NCBI RefSeq assembly: GCF_036961565.1
Contig: NZ_JBAMDD010000002.1
Span: 62,001-126,000 of the forward strand
From: Chitinimonas sp036961565
GTDB lineage: Bacteria > Pseudomonadota > Gammaproteobacteria > Burkholderiales > Chitinimonadaceae
DNA: 64,000 nt
Direction of reading: 5' to 3'
Shown: piece after piece, positions 35,337 to 43,784 of the stretch
Layout: every line of letters starts with the position of its first letter
How positions within the stretch are numbered: position 1 is the stretch's first letter
Notes under the pieces: model-generated
Database searches by the model: none
The model's input: only the letters and a program-made list of their open reading frames with translations
What the model was told of the DNA's origin: nothing
Made by a program: the position numbers and the translations under genes

Positions 35337-36185
35337 TCAATTGCGCAACAGCTGATGGCGCTCGCGCTCCAATTGCGCAATATAGCGCTGGAGCAGGTTC
35401 TCGGTCTGCCGGGGCAGGTCGACAAAGCGGGTGCCCAGCATGGTCTGCACCGTGCCGTCGCGCTTGGTCACCTGGCGCTTGCTGCGTATCTCTATGGTCA
35501 GTTCCACCATGCCGAAGGTGCCGAGGTCGACACGGCAGCCGGGGAACACATCCAGCTGCTCGACTTCGACCTGACCTTGCATCCACAGCCCCATGCCGCC
35601 GATGGAGATATCGTGCAGGGGGAGGTCCAGCACCCGGCCATTGGGGTGGCGCAGCTTGCACAGCAGTGGCTTGCCTATGGGGGTATCGAGCCGGAAGTAC
35701 TCGCGCCGCTGCAGCTTGATCAGATCATTGGGGAAGCTGGCCTCAAAGGCTGGGCGCTCGTCGTAATCGACCAGTGAGATACCACCATCGAGCACGAACT
35801 GGATACGCACGCCCTCGGGGGCGGCCGCGAAGACGATGTGATCGGCACGCAGCAGCGAGCGGTTGATAGCCTCTACGCCGCAGATGTCGAACCAGAAGCG
35901 TTGCTGCTTGGTGTCGCACTCCAGTATGGCGGACAAGAAGGAGAACTGGCCGTGATCGAAGTACACCGAGACCAGATCACCCTTTTGCGCCAGTGAACGG
36001 AGCACGAAACCGATTTCTACCGGCGTACGCAGCAGAAAGCTGCTGACGTCCACGCCTTCTGGAATCAGCGCAACGGGTGCCTTGCCTTCCTGAGAGGGGT
36101 TGTTTTCCGCTTCCGCCACAGTGTTTGGGAGCCTGTTTATATATTGATGATTTCGGGATTTTGCCACAGCCGGCGAGGCATCCAC
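35337..36185 (-). CDS. YcgR-like PilZ-domain c-di-GMP receptor
   Basis: The 282-residue protein has a YcgR-N-like domain (~45-150: FLLRTPVEIGFVLRSLAQKG, FWFDICG) and a C-terminal PilZ domain (~155-275) with the c-di-GMP-binding RREYFR and DISIGGMGLW motifs. YcgR-type proteins bind c-di-GMP and slow flagellar rotation, although no flagellar genes are in this window. The first ~45 residues are poorly conserved and no ribosome site supports the GTG at 36185; GTG 36119 is another option. It converges with the epimerase-like gene. Confidence 0.9.
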   Translation of the reverse strand: MDASPAVAKSRNHQYINRLPNTVAEAENNPSQEGKAPVALIPEGVDVSSFLLRTPVEIGFVLRSLAQKGDLVSVYFDHGQFSFLSAILECDTKQQRFWFDICGVEAINRSLLRADHIVFAAAPEGVRIQFVLDGGISLVDYDERPAFEASFPNDLIKLQRREYFRLDTPIGKPLLCKLRHPNGRVLDLPLHDISIGGMGLWMQGQVEVEQLDVFPGCRVDLGTFGMVELTIEIRSKRQVTKRDGTVQTMLGTRFVDLPRQTENLLQRYIAQLERERHQLLRN

Positions 36186-36237
36186 ACTAGCGCGATGTTA
36201 TCCACAGCCCAAAGTCCGGCACCACATCGACCCTTTT

Positions 36238-36822
36238 TTACAACAATAGACCAATGTCATGAGAAAACACCTTTGCGCCAGCGCCATAGCTGACGAACAG
36301 GCGCAACTTGCCTTCCCTGTCCAGAATATAGCTGCCCGCGCTGTGGTCTACGGTGTAATTTGTCGCATCCGTGCCATTCCGCTGAAAAACAATGCGGAAT
36401 CGGTCGGTCACCGCCCGAATTTCGGCGGGGGTGCCCCGCAATCCCAGAAAGTCGGGATGGAAGGCCGGCACGTACTGACTCAGCAAGGCCTGGGTGTCCC
36501 GCTCCGGGTCCACCGTCACAAATAGCACCTGTACCTGTTTGGCCTTATCGCCCAATTGCGTCATGGCCGCCTTCAGCTCGCTCATGGTAGTGGGGCAGAC
36601 ATCGGGGCAATGGGTGTAGCCAAAGAACATCACCACCACCTTGCCCTTGAACTCCTCCAGCCGCCGTTGCTTGCCGTGGTGATCGGTCAGCGTAAACGGG
36701 CCGCCTATGGGGGCGCCGGTCACGTCGGTGGAGAGAAAGGCCGGCTTGGGCGCCTCGCTGCAAGCGGTGAGCGCCAGGCAGGCTGTCAGCAGCAGGGCGC
36801 CCAGATTACGCAGGGATATCAT
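36238..36822 (-). CDS. SCO1/SenC-family copper chaperone for cytochrome oxidase
   Basis: The 194-residue protein has a lipoprotein signal (LTAC, lipid Cys21) and a thioredoxin-like domain with the copper-binding pair Cys72 and Cys76 in YTHCPDVCPTT and His160 in VDHSAG. SCO1 proteins deliver copper to the CuA site of subunit II. The start overlaps the ctaB stop by four bases (ATGA), so it is the last gene of the assembly operon SURF1 - SCO-like - ctaA - ctaB - SCO1. Confidence 0.95.
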   Translation of the reverse strand: MISLRNLGALLLTACLALTACSEAPKPAFLSTDVTGAPIGGPFTLTDHHGKQRRLEEFKGKVVVMFFGYTHCPDVCPTTMSELKAAMTQLGDKAKQVQVLFVTVDPERDTQALLSQYVPAFHPDFLGLRGTPAEIRAVTDRFRIVFQRNGTDATNYTVDHSAGSYILDREGKLRLFVSYGAGAKVFSHDIGLLL

Positions 36823-37730
36823 CGTAGTGGGATGTGCAGATAGTGATCCACCAGCAGCGCGGCAAACAGCAGCGAGAGGTAGAGGATGGAATATCGGAAG
36901 GTGCTGCGCGACAACTCATCGGTATAGCTGCGCCAGATACGCCAGGCATAGACCAGGAAGATGGCATCGAGTATCAGGGCGGACACCAGATAGATACCGC
37001 CCCCCATGCCGGTGGCCACAGGCAGCAAGGTGACTGCCGTCAGTATCAGCGTGTAGAGCAGCACATGCAGCCGGGTGAAGGCTTCACCGTGGGTGACGGG
37101 CAACATGGGCAGTCCGGCACGGGCATAGTCATCGCGCCGGTAGAGCGCCAGGGCCCAGAAGTGGGGTGGGGTCCAGGCGAAGATGATGAGGAACAGGATC
37201 ATGGCATCATGACTGACTTCGCCCGTGACTGCCGCCCAGCCCAGTATCGGCGGCATGGCACCCGATGCCCCACCGATCACGATGTTCTGCGGCGTGCTGG
37301 GCTTGAGCACGACGGTGTAGATGATGGCGTAGCCGACAAAGGTCGCCAGGGTCAGCCACATGGTGAGCGGATTGGCCCATTGGTGCAGAATAAACAAGCC
37401 TATGCCGCCAACCACCAGGGCGAAGCCCAGCGTCTGGCCGCTGGTCACCTGCCCACGCGGCAGGGGGCGGGCACGGGTGCGTGCCATCAGGGCGTCGATC
37501 TTCTGCTCCACCAGGCAGTTGATGGCCGCAGCGGCACCGGCCACCAGGCCTATGCCGACGGTGGCGGCCAGCACAGGCAGCCAGGGCGGCAAGGCGGGGG
37601 TGGCCAGGAACATGCCGATGACCGCACAGAAGACGATCAGGGCCACCACCCTGGGCTTGGCCAGGGCAAGGAATTCACGCAGCCGGGCTTTCAGGCCCAG
37701 TGGCGGTTTGGTCAGGGTCACGGCACTCAT
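36819..37730 (-). CDS. ctaB: Heme O synthase (protoheme IX farnesyltransferase)
   Basis: From ATG 37730 (GGAG ribosome site) the 303-residue protein has about nine TM segments and the UbiA-family motif INCLVEQKIDALMARTRARP (NxxxDxxxDxxxxR type) plus the second acidic-loop region YRRDDYARAGLPMLP. It adds a farnesyl group to heme B to make heme O for the aa3 oxidase. It lies directly after ctaA, whose product makes heme A. Confidence 0.95.
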   Translation of the reverse strand: MSAVTLTKPPLGLKARLREFLALAKPRVVALIVFCAVIGMFLATPALPPWLPVLAATVGIGLVAGAAAAINCLVEQKIDALMARTRARPLPRGQVTSGQTLGFALVVGGIGLFILHQWANPLTMWLTLATFVGYAIIYTVVLKPSTPQNIVIGGASGAMPPILGWAAVTGEVSHDAMILFLIIFAWTPPHFWALALYRRDDYARAGLPMLPVTHGEAFTRLHVLLYTLILTAVTLLPVATGMGGGIYLVSALILDAIFLVYAWRIWRSYTDELSRSTFRYSILYLSLLFAALLVDHYLHIPLR

Positions 37731-37753
37731 CACATTTCTCCTGCGCTTTGCCC

Positions 37754-38725
37754 TTAGCGGCGCTGCGCCAGCCGGTAATTCAGCACCACCATCAGCAGCA
37801 GCAGCATGGCAGCGCCAGCATTGTGCAGCACGGCAACCGACAGCGGCAGATGGAAGACCACATTGCTGATACCCAGGCCTACCTGCAGCAGCAACATGCC
37901 AGCAATGGCGAGCGCAAGGCTACGCAAAACACCCTGCGCATACAAGCGCCAGCTCAGTATGCCTATAAAACAAAAGGTCACCAGCGCCCCCAGTCTGTGC
38001 AGCCAGTGTATGGCGGTCAGGTTGGCCATGCTCAGCAGCTCCCCTTCCGGCGTCTGGCCCAGTTCGCGCAGCACATGGAAGGCATCGCGGAAATCCATCT
38101 GCGGTACCAGGGCACCCTGGCAGGTGGGGAAGTCGGTGCAGACGACTGCGGCGTAGTTGGTGCTGACCCACCCACCGAGGATGATCTGGCAGGACACCAC
38201 CAGCAGGCCCACGAAGGCAGCCAAGCGAAATCCGCCTGCACGTTCCACCCTGGCCCAGTCCCGCTGCCGCAAGGCCAGCCAGGTCAGCATGGCGACCAGG
38301 GTCATGCCGCCGATCAGGTGGCTGGTGACAATGGCAGGCTTGAGCAGCTTGGTCACCGTCCACATGCCCAACGCGCCCTGGAAGCACACCACGAAAAAGA
38401 TGGAAACCGCCAGCAGGGGCGATTGCCGCAGCCGATCACGATGCTTGACTGCCATCACGGCCAGCACCAGCACCAGCAGGCCTAATGCACTGGCCAGATA
38501 GCGATGCACCATCTCTTTCCAGGCCTTGGCCATGCTGACCGGGCCATGGGGTGCTTCGGCATGGGCCGCCAGTATTTCGTCCACCGCATGTATCGGGGTA
38601 GCCTTGCCATAGCAGCCGGGCCAATCGGGGCAGCCCAGGCCGGCATCAGACAGGCGCACATAGGCGCCCAGCACCACCACGCAAAGCGTCCAGACGACGG
38701 CCAGGAGAGCGAGTTTACGAAACAT
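37754..38725 (-). CDS. ctaA: Heme A synthase CtaA (COX15 family)
   Basis: From ATG 38725 the 323-residue membrane protein has about eight TM segments. COX15/CtaA motifs are GAYVRLSDAGLGCPDWPGCYG, the heme-ligand region KEMVHRYLAS and the later IHWLHRLGAL. The Cys residues in GCPDWPGC and in VCTDFPTCQG form the two loop pairs seen in this family. It oxidises the methyl group of heme O to make heme A. It starts two bases after the upstream stop, so translation is probably coupled. Confidence 0.95.
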   Translation of the reverse strand: MFRKLALLAVVWTLCVVVLGAYVRLSDAGLGCPDWPGCYGKATPIHAVDEILAAHAEAPHGPVSMAKAWKEMVHRYLASALGLLVLVLAVMAVKHRDRLRQSPLLAVSIFFVVCFQGALGMWTVTKLLKPAIVTSHLIGGMTLVAMLTWLALRQRDWARVERAGGFRLAAFVGLLVVSCQIILGGWVSTNYAAVVCTDFPTCQGALVPQMDFRDAFHVLRELGQTPEGELLSMANLTAIHWLHRLGALVTFCFIGILSWRLYAQGVLRSLALAIAGMLLLQVGLGISNVVFHLPLSVAVLHNAGAAMLLLLMVVLNYRLAQRR

Positions 38726-38727
38726 GA

Positions 38728-39297
38728 TCAACCCAGGTTCTCATTATTCTTCAGAAACTTGCCTACTTCCTTGATCACCCGTACCGGGTCGGCGCTACGC
38801 GGATAGCGGATCACCTGGTTGCCCAGCGGATCGATCAGGTAGTAGCCGGTGGCCACATCGCCCTGCAGGGGAATCACCTCCAGCGCGCGCGCAGTACGGG
38901 CGCCATCGGCGGCGGCCAGGGCCTGCTTTGACGGCACGGCGGCATCGGTCACCAGCCACAGTCGTTCTACCCTGTCCATGAACTTGCCTTGCGCCATGCG
39001 TATCTGGCGCAGGGCATGCAGATCTTTCTGGCAGGCTTGCTGGCAGTCGCCGCTGGCCGCCATGACCAACACCCAGCGCCCCTTCAGATCAGCCAGTGAT
39101 GCTGGCTTGCCGTCCAGCCCAGCTTGCCGGAACGCCGGCACCGGGCCGACCTTGAGCAACTCGCCGTAGGTCTTGCCGCCCTCGGGCCGCCAGACGTAAT
39201 AAGCCAGGTAGGAAGCCAGCACCGGTGCGATGGTGATAGCGATCAGGGCAAACAATATCCAACGGCCGTTGCGCTTGGGTTGTGTGGCAGCATTCAT
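38728..39297 (-). CDS. Membrane-anchored SCO-like thioredoxin-fold protein
   Basis: The 189-residue protein has one N-terminal TM segment (~13-35) and a periplasmic thioredoxin-like domain with Cys85 and Cys89 in SGDCQQACQ, the same CxxxC spacing as SCO1, and GYYLIDPLGNQVIRY. The copper His of SCO1 is not obvious, so it may act as a thiol reductase or accessory copper protein for oxidase assembly. It overlaps the SURF1 gene by four bases and abuts ctaA. Genes of this kind are usual in betaproteobacterial cox clusters. Confidence 0.85.
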   Translation of the reverse strand: MNAATQPKRNGRWILFALIAITIAPVLASYLAYYVWRPEGGKTYGELLKVGPVPAFRQAGLDGKPASLADLKGRWVLVMAASGDCQQACQKDLHALRQIRMAQGKFMDRVERLWLVTDAAVPSKQALAAADGARTARALEVIPLQGDVATGYYLIDPLGNQVIRYPRSADPVRVIKEVGKFLKNNENLG

Positions 39298-39977
39298 GTG
39301 TTACGGCGCTTCCAGTGCAAGATAAAAAACAGAACGACGGCCAGGGCCGCAAACAGAAACCACTGGCCTGCATAGGCGTAGTGCTTCTCCACGCCAAAAT
39401 CCACGGCTGGCCAGTCGCGCGCCAGCGCGTCACTCTCACCTAATTGCTGCGCCAGCGCTGGCACCACCGATGCCGACACCAGCTTGCGGTAACGTGCCCA
39501 GTCCAGATTCTGCCAGACCACGCCACCGGCCTGATCCGCCGCCAGCTCCACATACTGCTGCTGGGGCGGCTGCAGGCGTATCTGCAACACCACAGGCCCG
39601 GCCGGTAGCGGTACCTGTGGCTGTACCCCTGGCACCTTGGGCAGCCAGCCCCGGTTGACCAGCAACAGGCGGCCATCCGCCAATTGCAGCGGCGCCAGGG
39701 CATGGAACCCTGCCCTGCCCTTGTGTATGCGGTTGTCCAGGAATATCTGGCCGCTGGCCAGCCACACACCTTCAACCCGATAGCGCCTTTGCCAGGCGGC
39801 ATCGCCCAGCTCACCCCGCCAGGGCAGCAGTGCCAGTTGGTCCATGGCCTGCTGGCGCTCTGCCAGCGCCTGCTTGTGCTGCCCTCGCCCCAGTTGCCAG
39901 TAGCCCAGACGCACGGTCAACGCCACAAACAACAGGGTAGCGATGATGATCAGCAGGCGGGGACGACGCAAGGGCAT
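39294..39977 (-). CDS. SURF1-family cytochrome oxidase assembly protein
   Basis: From ATG 39977 the protein has 227 residues with TM segments at both ends (~6-24 and ~205-222), as expected of SURF1. Motifs are RLGYWQLGRGQHKQ, WLASGQIFLDNR, LLVNRGWLPK and HYAYAGQWFLFA. It helps to insert heme A into subunit I. A GTG at 40037 would add 20 residues; neither start has a good ribosome site. It is the first gene of the assembly operon. Confidence 0.93.
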   Translation of the reverse strand: MPLRRPRLLIIIATLLFVALTVRLGYWQLGRGQHKQALAERQQAMDQLALLPWRGELGDAAWQRRYRVEGVWLASGQIFLDNRIHKGRAGFHALAPLQLADGRLLLVNRGWLPKVPGVQPQVPLPAGPVVLQIRLQPPQQQYVELAADQAGGVVWQNLDWARYRKLVSASVVPALAQQLGESDALARDWPAVDFGVEKHYAYAGQWFLFAALAVVLFFILHWKRRNT

Positions 39978-40066
39978 GGCAAGAAGCAGACGGGGATGGC
40001 GATAGGGTTGGATACCGAGGGGAGACTGGGCATACACTCGGGTTTTTCCCGCTGACGCCCTACATC

Positions 40067-40267
40067 ATGAAAATCATTGTCGTGCTGATGATACTTGGCA
40101 TCCTGTTTGCACTGGGTAGTGCCATGTTCTCGCTGATACGCAGCAAGGACAGCTCCAAACGTACCGTCAAGGCACTGACCCTGCGCATTAGCCTGTCGGT
40201 CGCCCTGTTCCTGTTCCTGATGCTGTCCTACCGGCTGGGCTGGATACAGCCACACGGCGTGTACTGA
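40067..40267 (+). CDS. DUF2909 twin-transmembrane protein
   Basis: The 66-residue protein has two TM segments (~3-24 and ~41-58) joined by a basic loop (RSKDSSKRTVKALTLR). This is the DUF2909 pattern found in proteobacterial cox clusters. It is the only plus-strand gene in the cluster and ends at a bidirectional terminator. A role in oxidase assembly is suggested only by context. Confidence 0.9.
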   Translation: MKIIVVLMILGILFALGSAMFSLIRSKDSSKRTVKALTLRISLSVALFLFLMLSYRLGWIQPHGVY

Positions 40268-40322
40268 GCCAATCGGCGCCGCCAGGCAAAACTGGTTGGC
40301 GCTGCAGCCGGCCTTTACAAAC

Positions 40323-40353
40323 AAAATGGTGCAGCCTGCGCTGCACCATTTTT
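40323..40353. terminator. Bidirectional rho-independent terminator
   Basis: AAATGGTGCAG (40324-40334) pairs perfectly with CTGCACCATTT (40341-40351), flanked by A and T runs on both sides. It serves the convergent DUF2909 and coxC genes. Confidence 0.85.
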
Positions 40354-40370
40354 ACGCCTTGCGGCAGGCC

Positions 40371-41225
40371 TTACAACCAGTACACGAATACAAACAGTAT
40401 CAGCCACACCACATCCACGAAGTGCCAGTACCAGGCGGCGGCTTCGAAGGCGAAGTGGTGCTCGGCAGTGAAGTGGCCCTTGACCGAGCGGAAATACATG
40501 ACGGCCAGCATCAGCGCGCCGATGAACACATGCATGCCGTGGAAGCCCGTCATCATGTAGAACGAGGCGCCATACACACCAGATGCCATCGTCAGGCCCA
40601 GATCGCCCCAGGCGTGGGCGTATTCATAGACCTGCAGGCCCAGGAACAAGGCACCCAGCAATACGGTGAGCAGCAGGCCCAGCTTGAGCTGGCCACGCTT
40701 GTTTTCCATCATGCCCCAGTGCGCCCAGGTGAGGGTCACGCCGGAGGTCAGCAGGATCAGGGTGTTCCAGGCCGGCAAGCCCCATGGGCCCATCACCTGG
40801 TAGGGTTCGGTGCCATTGGGCGCGACAGACATGGGCCACATGGCCTTGAAATCGGGCCACAGTATCTTGTGTTCCATATTGCCCAGCTCGGGCACCGAGA
40901 TACTGCGCAGGTAGTAGAGGGTGCCGAAGAAGGCGGCGAAGAACATCACCTCAGAGAAGATGAACCAGCCCATGCCCCAGCGGAAGGAAATATCCACCCG
41001 CTTGGAGTAGACGCCACCTTCGGACTCACGGATCACATCACCAAACCAGCCGAACAGCATCCACAGCAGGATGGCGACGCCGATGGAAAGGGGCACCCAG
41101 GAAAACGGCACCGAGTTGACCAGCAAGGAGGCGCCCAGGCCGATGCCGAACAGCGCGACGGCGCCCTTGAATGGCCACCAGGACGGTGCGGGTACGTAAT
41201 AATCAGGCTGCTGCGTTGTTGCCAT
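40371..41225 (-). CDS. ctaE: Cytochrome c oxidase subunit III
   Basis: The 284-residue protein has seven TM segments and subunit III motifs: FRWGMGWFIFSEVMFFAAFF, ILLTSGVTLTWAHWGMM, TGFHGMHVFIGALML and the C-terminal AWYWHFVDVVWLILFVFVYW. It stabilises the oxidase core. GGGAG lies eight bases before the ATG. It is the last structural gene of the minus-strand cox operon and is followed by a terminator. Confidence 0.96.
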   Translation of the reverse strand: MATTQQPDYYVPAPSWWPFKGAVALFGIGLGASLLVNSVPFSWVPLSIGVAILLWMLFGWFGDVIRESEGGVYSKRVDISFRWGMGWFIFSEVMFFAAFFGTLYYLRSISVPELGNMEHKILWPDFKAMWPMSVAPNGTEPYQVMGPWGLPAWNTLILLTSGVTLTWAHWGMMENKRGQLKLGLLLTVLLGALFLGLQVYEYAHAWGDLGLTMASGVYGASFYMMTGFHGMHVFIGALMLAVMYFRSVKGHFTAEHHFAFEAAAWYWHFVDVVWLILFVFVYWL

Positions 41226-41261
41226 GTTGTCTGCTCCCTTTTCGGTCTTGCGTGTCCGCCG

Positions 41262-41471
41262 CTACTGCGCCGGCACGATGCTTTTTACCAGGATGATCAG
41301 GCCGGCGATCAAGACCGCGGCACAGATCAGTGCGGCCAGAATGATCTGGACCGGCTTGAGTTTCTGCAGATCTTCCTTGGAATCCTTGCCTCGCCGTATG
41401 CCGGTAAAGGCAGCCAGCACGGCGCCTACGGCGCGCAGGGGATTCAGGCTGGACTTCTCTTGCTCACGCAT
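41262..41471 (-). CDS. DUF2970 small membrane protein
   Basis: The 69-residue protein has a basic N-terminus (NPLRAVGAVLAAFTGIRRGKD) and a single TM segment (~44-65), matching DUF2970, commonly found between Cox11 and subunit III genes in betaproteobacteria. Two bases separate it from the Cox11 gene. Its function is not known. Confidence 0.9.
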   Translation of the reverse strand: MREQEKSSLNPLRAVGAVLAAFTGIRRGKDSKEDLQKLKPVQIILAALICAAVLIAGLIILVKSIVPAQ

Positions 41472-41473
41472 AT

Positions 41474-42013
41474 TCAGGCTGCCGGTTGGGCCGTGCCGGC
41501 CACTTCAAAGAAGCTGTACGACAGGGTGATGGTATGGATGTCCTCAGGCAGGCTGGGATCAATCACGAACACCACCGGCATGCGGCGCTTCTCACCGGCC
41601 GCAAATTGCTGCTTGCTGAAGCAGAAGCACTCCAGCTTGTTGAAGTATTCACCGGCCCGCTTGGGGCCATAGCTGGGTATGGCTTGCGCCACGATGGGAC
41701 GGGGTCCGTTGTTCTCGATATCGTAGACCACCTGCACCATCTGGCCCGGATGCACCTGCAGCTTGCGCTGCTCCGGCGCAAAGCGCCAGGGCAGGTCGGC
41801 CCGCAGGTTGGCATCCAGTTCCACCGTCACCGTCCGGCTGGCCACCACCTGGGTGTTTTCCACCTTGTCGGGGCGCAACAGGTTGTTGATGCCAGTGGCT
41901 TCGCAGATCTGGTCATAGAACGGCACCAGCGCAAAACCAAAGCCGAACATGCCAACCGCAATCACGATCAGCTTGGCCATCAATCGGCGGTTATCGGACT
42001 GCAGCGTATCCAT
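41474..42013 (-). CDS. ctaG: Cox11/CtaG copper-delivery protein
   Basis: From ATG 42013 (AAGG ribosome site) the 179-residue protein has one N-terminal TM (~15-34) and a periplasmic Ig-like domain with the copper motif ECFCFSKQ and the family pattern VPFYDQICEATGINN and LPEDIHTITLSYSFF. It inserts copper in the CuB site of subunit I. Confidence 0.95.
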   Translation of the reverse strand: MDTLQSDNRRLMAKLIVIAVGMFGFGFALVPFYDQICEATGINNLLRPDKVENTQVVASRTVTVELDANLRADLPWRFAPEQRKLQVHPGQMVQVVYDIENNGPRPIVAQAIPSYGPKRAGEYFNKLECFCFSKQQFAAGEKRRMPVVFVIDPSLPEDIHTITLSYSFFEVAGTAQPAA

Positions 42014-42022
42014 CAACAGGCC

Positions 42023-42121
42023 TTATTGACCAAACAACCAAAAACGGGCGGCAAAGCCGAGGCATAGCACCACCGCAACGCTAGCCAGCACCACGGCGGT
42101 ACGCAGGTTCTTGCCAGCCAT
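42023..42121 (-). CDS. Cytochrome oxidase small assembly protein (32 residues)
   Basis: A 32-codon gene lies between coxA and Cox11, starting with ATG at 42121, two bases after the coxA stop. Its product is one TM helix (TAVVLASVAVVLCLGF) with a basic N-terminus (MAGKNLR) and ends ARFWLFGQ. Very short single-helix genes at this place are known in betaproteobacterial cox operons. Translation is probably coupled to coxA. Confidence 0.8.
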   Translation of the reverse strand: MAGKNLRTAVVLASVAVVLCLGFAARFWLFGQ

Positions 42122-42123
42122 GC

Positions 42124-43758
42124 TTAGTGCAACTGCTGCTGGGCGGCGAGCTTGTCCACCAGCTCACGCGACGGCGGTTGCTCCCAGGTGTGGAACGGCG
42201 CCGGCGAGGGCACTTCCCACTCCAGGGTATTACCACCTTCCCAGGGCTTGGCCGGTGCAGGGCCGGCACCACCGCGGATGGTGGGCAGCAGCACAGCGAA
42301 CAGGAAGTAAATCTGGGCGATACCGAAAGCAAAGGCGCCAACCGAGGCCAGGGCATTGAATTCAGTGAACTGCACGGCATAGTCGGGGATACGACGCGGC
42401 ATGCCAGCCAGACCCAGGAAGTGCATGGGGAAGAAGGTCACGTTGAAGGCGATCATCGACCACCAGAAGTGAATCTTGCCGCGGGTTTCGGAGTACATGA
42501 AGCCGGTCCACTTGGGCAACCAGTAGTACACGGCGGCGAACAGCGAGAACAGCGCACCAGCCACCAGCACATAGTGGAAGTGGGCTACCACGTAGTAGGT
42601 GTCATGCAGCTGGATATCCACAGCGGCAATCGACAGCACCACGCCGGAGAAGCCGCCCATGGTGAACAGGCAGACAAAGCCGATGGCAAACAGCATGGGG
42701 GTCTCGAATGTCATCGAGCCCTTCCACATGGTGGCGATCCAGTTGAACACCTTCACACCGGTAGGCACCGCAATCAGGGTGGTGGCATACATGAAGAACA
42801 GCTGGGCCGTTACCGGCATACCCACCGAATACATGTGGTGCGCCCACACCATGAACGACAGGATGGCGATGGACGAGGTGGCGTACACCATGGAGTGGTA
42901 GCCGAACAGGGTCTTGCGGGCGAAGGTGGGGATCACCTGGCTGACCACGCCGAATGCGGGCAGCGCCATGATGTACACCTCGGGGTGGCCGAAGAACCAG
43001 AAGATATGCTGGTACAGCACCGGATCGCCACCACCGGCAGCATTGAAGAAGCTGGTGCCAAAGTGACGATCAGTCAGCACCATGGTCACAGCGCCAGCCA
43101 GCACGGGCATCACGGCAATCAGCAGGTAGGCGGTGATCAGCGAGGTCCACACGAACATCGGCATCTTCATCATGGTCATGCCGGGGGCACGCATATTGAG
43201 GATGGTGGTGATGATGTTGATCGCGCCCATGATGGACGAGATACCCATGATGTGGATGGCGAAGATGGTCAGGTCCATGCCCATGCCCATCTGTGTGGAC
43301 AGCGGGGCATACAGGGTCCAGCCGGCGGCAGCAGCACCGCCAGGCACGGCAAAGCTGATCATCAGCAACAAGGCCGCCGGTGGCAACAGCCAGAACGACC
43401 AGTTGTTCATGCGGGCGAACGCCATGTCGGGCGCGCCTATCATGAGCGGAATCATCCAGTTAGCCAGGCCGGTAAAGGCCGGCATGATGGCGCCGAACAC
43501 CATGATCAGGCCATGCAGGGTGGTGAACTGGTTGAACAGCTCAGGCCGGACGAACTGCAGGCCGGGGCTGAACAGTTCGGCCCGGATGCAGAGCGCCATC
43601 ACGCCACCTGTAAGGAACATGATGAAGGCAAACCACATGTACAGCGTGCCGATGTCCTTGTGGTTGGTCGCAGCCAGCCAGCGGGTCAGGCCATGTGGAT
43701 GGTGATCGTGGTGATCATCGCCGTGGGCGTGATCAGGCGTGTGAACGGTAGTGGTCAT
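42124..43758 (-). CDS. ctaD: Cytochrome c oxidase subunit I
   Basis: From ATG 43758 (AGGA ribosome site) the 544-residue protein has twelve TM segments. Visible motifs are a His-rich N-terminus, TLHGLIMVFGA (low-spin heme ligand), WFFGHPEVYIMALPAFG (CuB His and the His-Tyr cross-link), WAHHMYSVGM (CuB His pair) and HDTYYVVAHFHYVL (heme a3 and heme a ligands). It is the catalytic subunit for oxygen reduction and proton pumping. It lies 26 bases after coxB. An upstream start at 43788 would overlap coxB and is less likely. Confidence 0.97.
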   Translation of the reverse strand: MTTTVHTPDHAHGDDHHDHHPHGLTRWLAATNHKDIGTLYMWFAFIMFLTGGVMALCIRAELFSPGLQFVRPELFNQFTTLHGLIMVFGAIMPAFTGLANWMIPLMIGAPDMAFARMNNWSFWLLPPAALLLMISFAVPGGAAAAGWTLYAPLSTQMGMGMDLTIFAIHIMGISSIMGAINIITTILNMRAPGMTMMKMPMFVWTSLITAYLLIAVMPVLAGAVTMVLTDRHFGTSFFNAAGGGDPVLYQHIFWFFGHPEVYIMALPAFGVVSQVIPTFARKTLFGYHSMVYATSSIAILSFMVWAHHMYSVGMPVTAQLFFMYATTLIAVPTGVKVFNWIATMWKGSMTFETPMLFAIGFVCLFTMGGFSGVVLSIAAVDIQLHDTYYVVAHFHYVLVAGALFSLFAAVYYWLPKWTGFMYSETRGKIHFWWSMIAFNVTFFPMHFLGLAGMPRRIPDYAVQFTEFNALASVGAFAFGIAQIYFLFAVLLPTIRGGAGPAPAKPWEGGNTLEWEVPSPAPFHTWEQPPSRELVDKLAAQQQLH

Positions 43759-43784
43759 ATTCTTGTCCTCGCTCTGTGCTGCCG

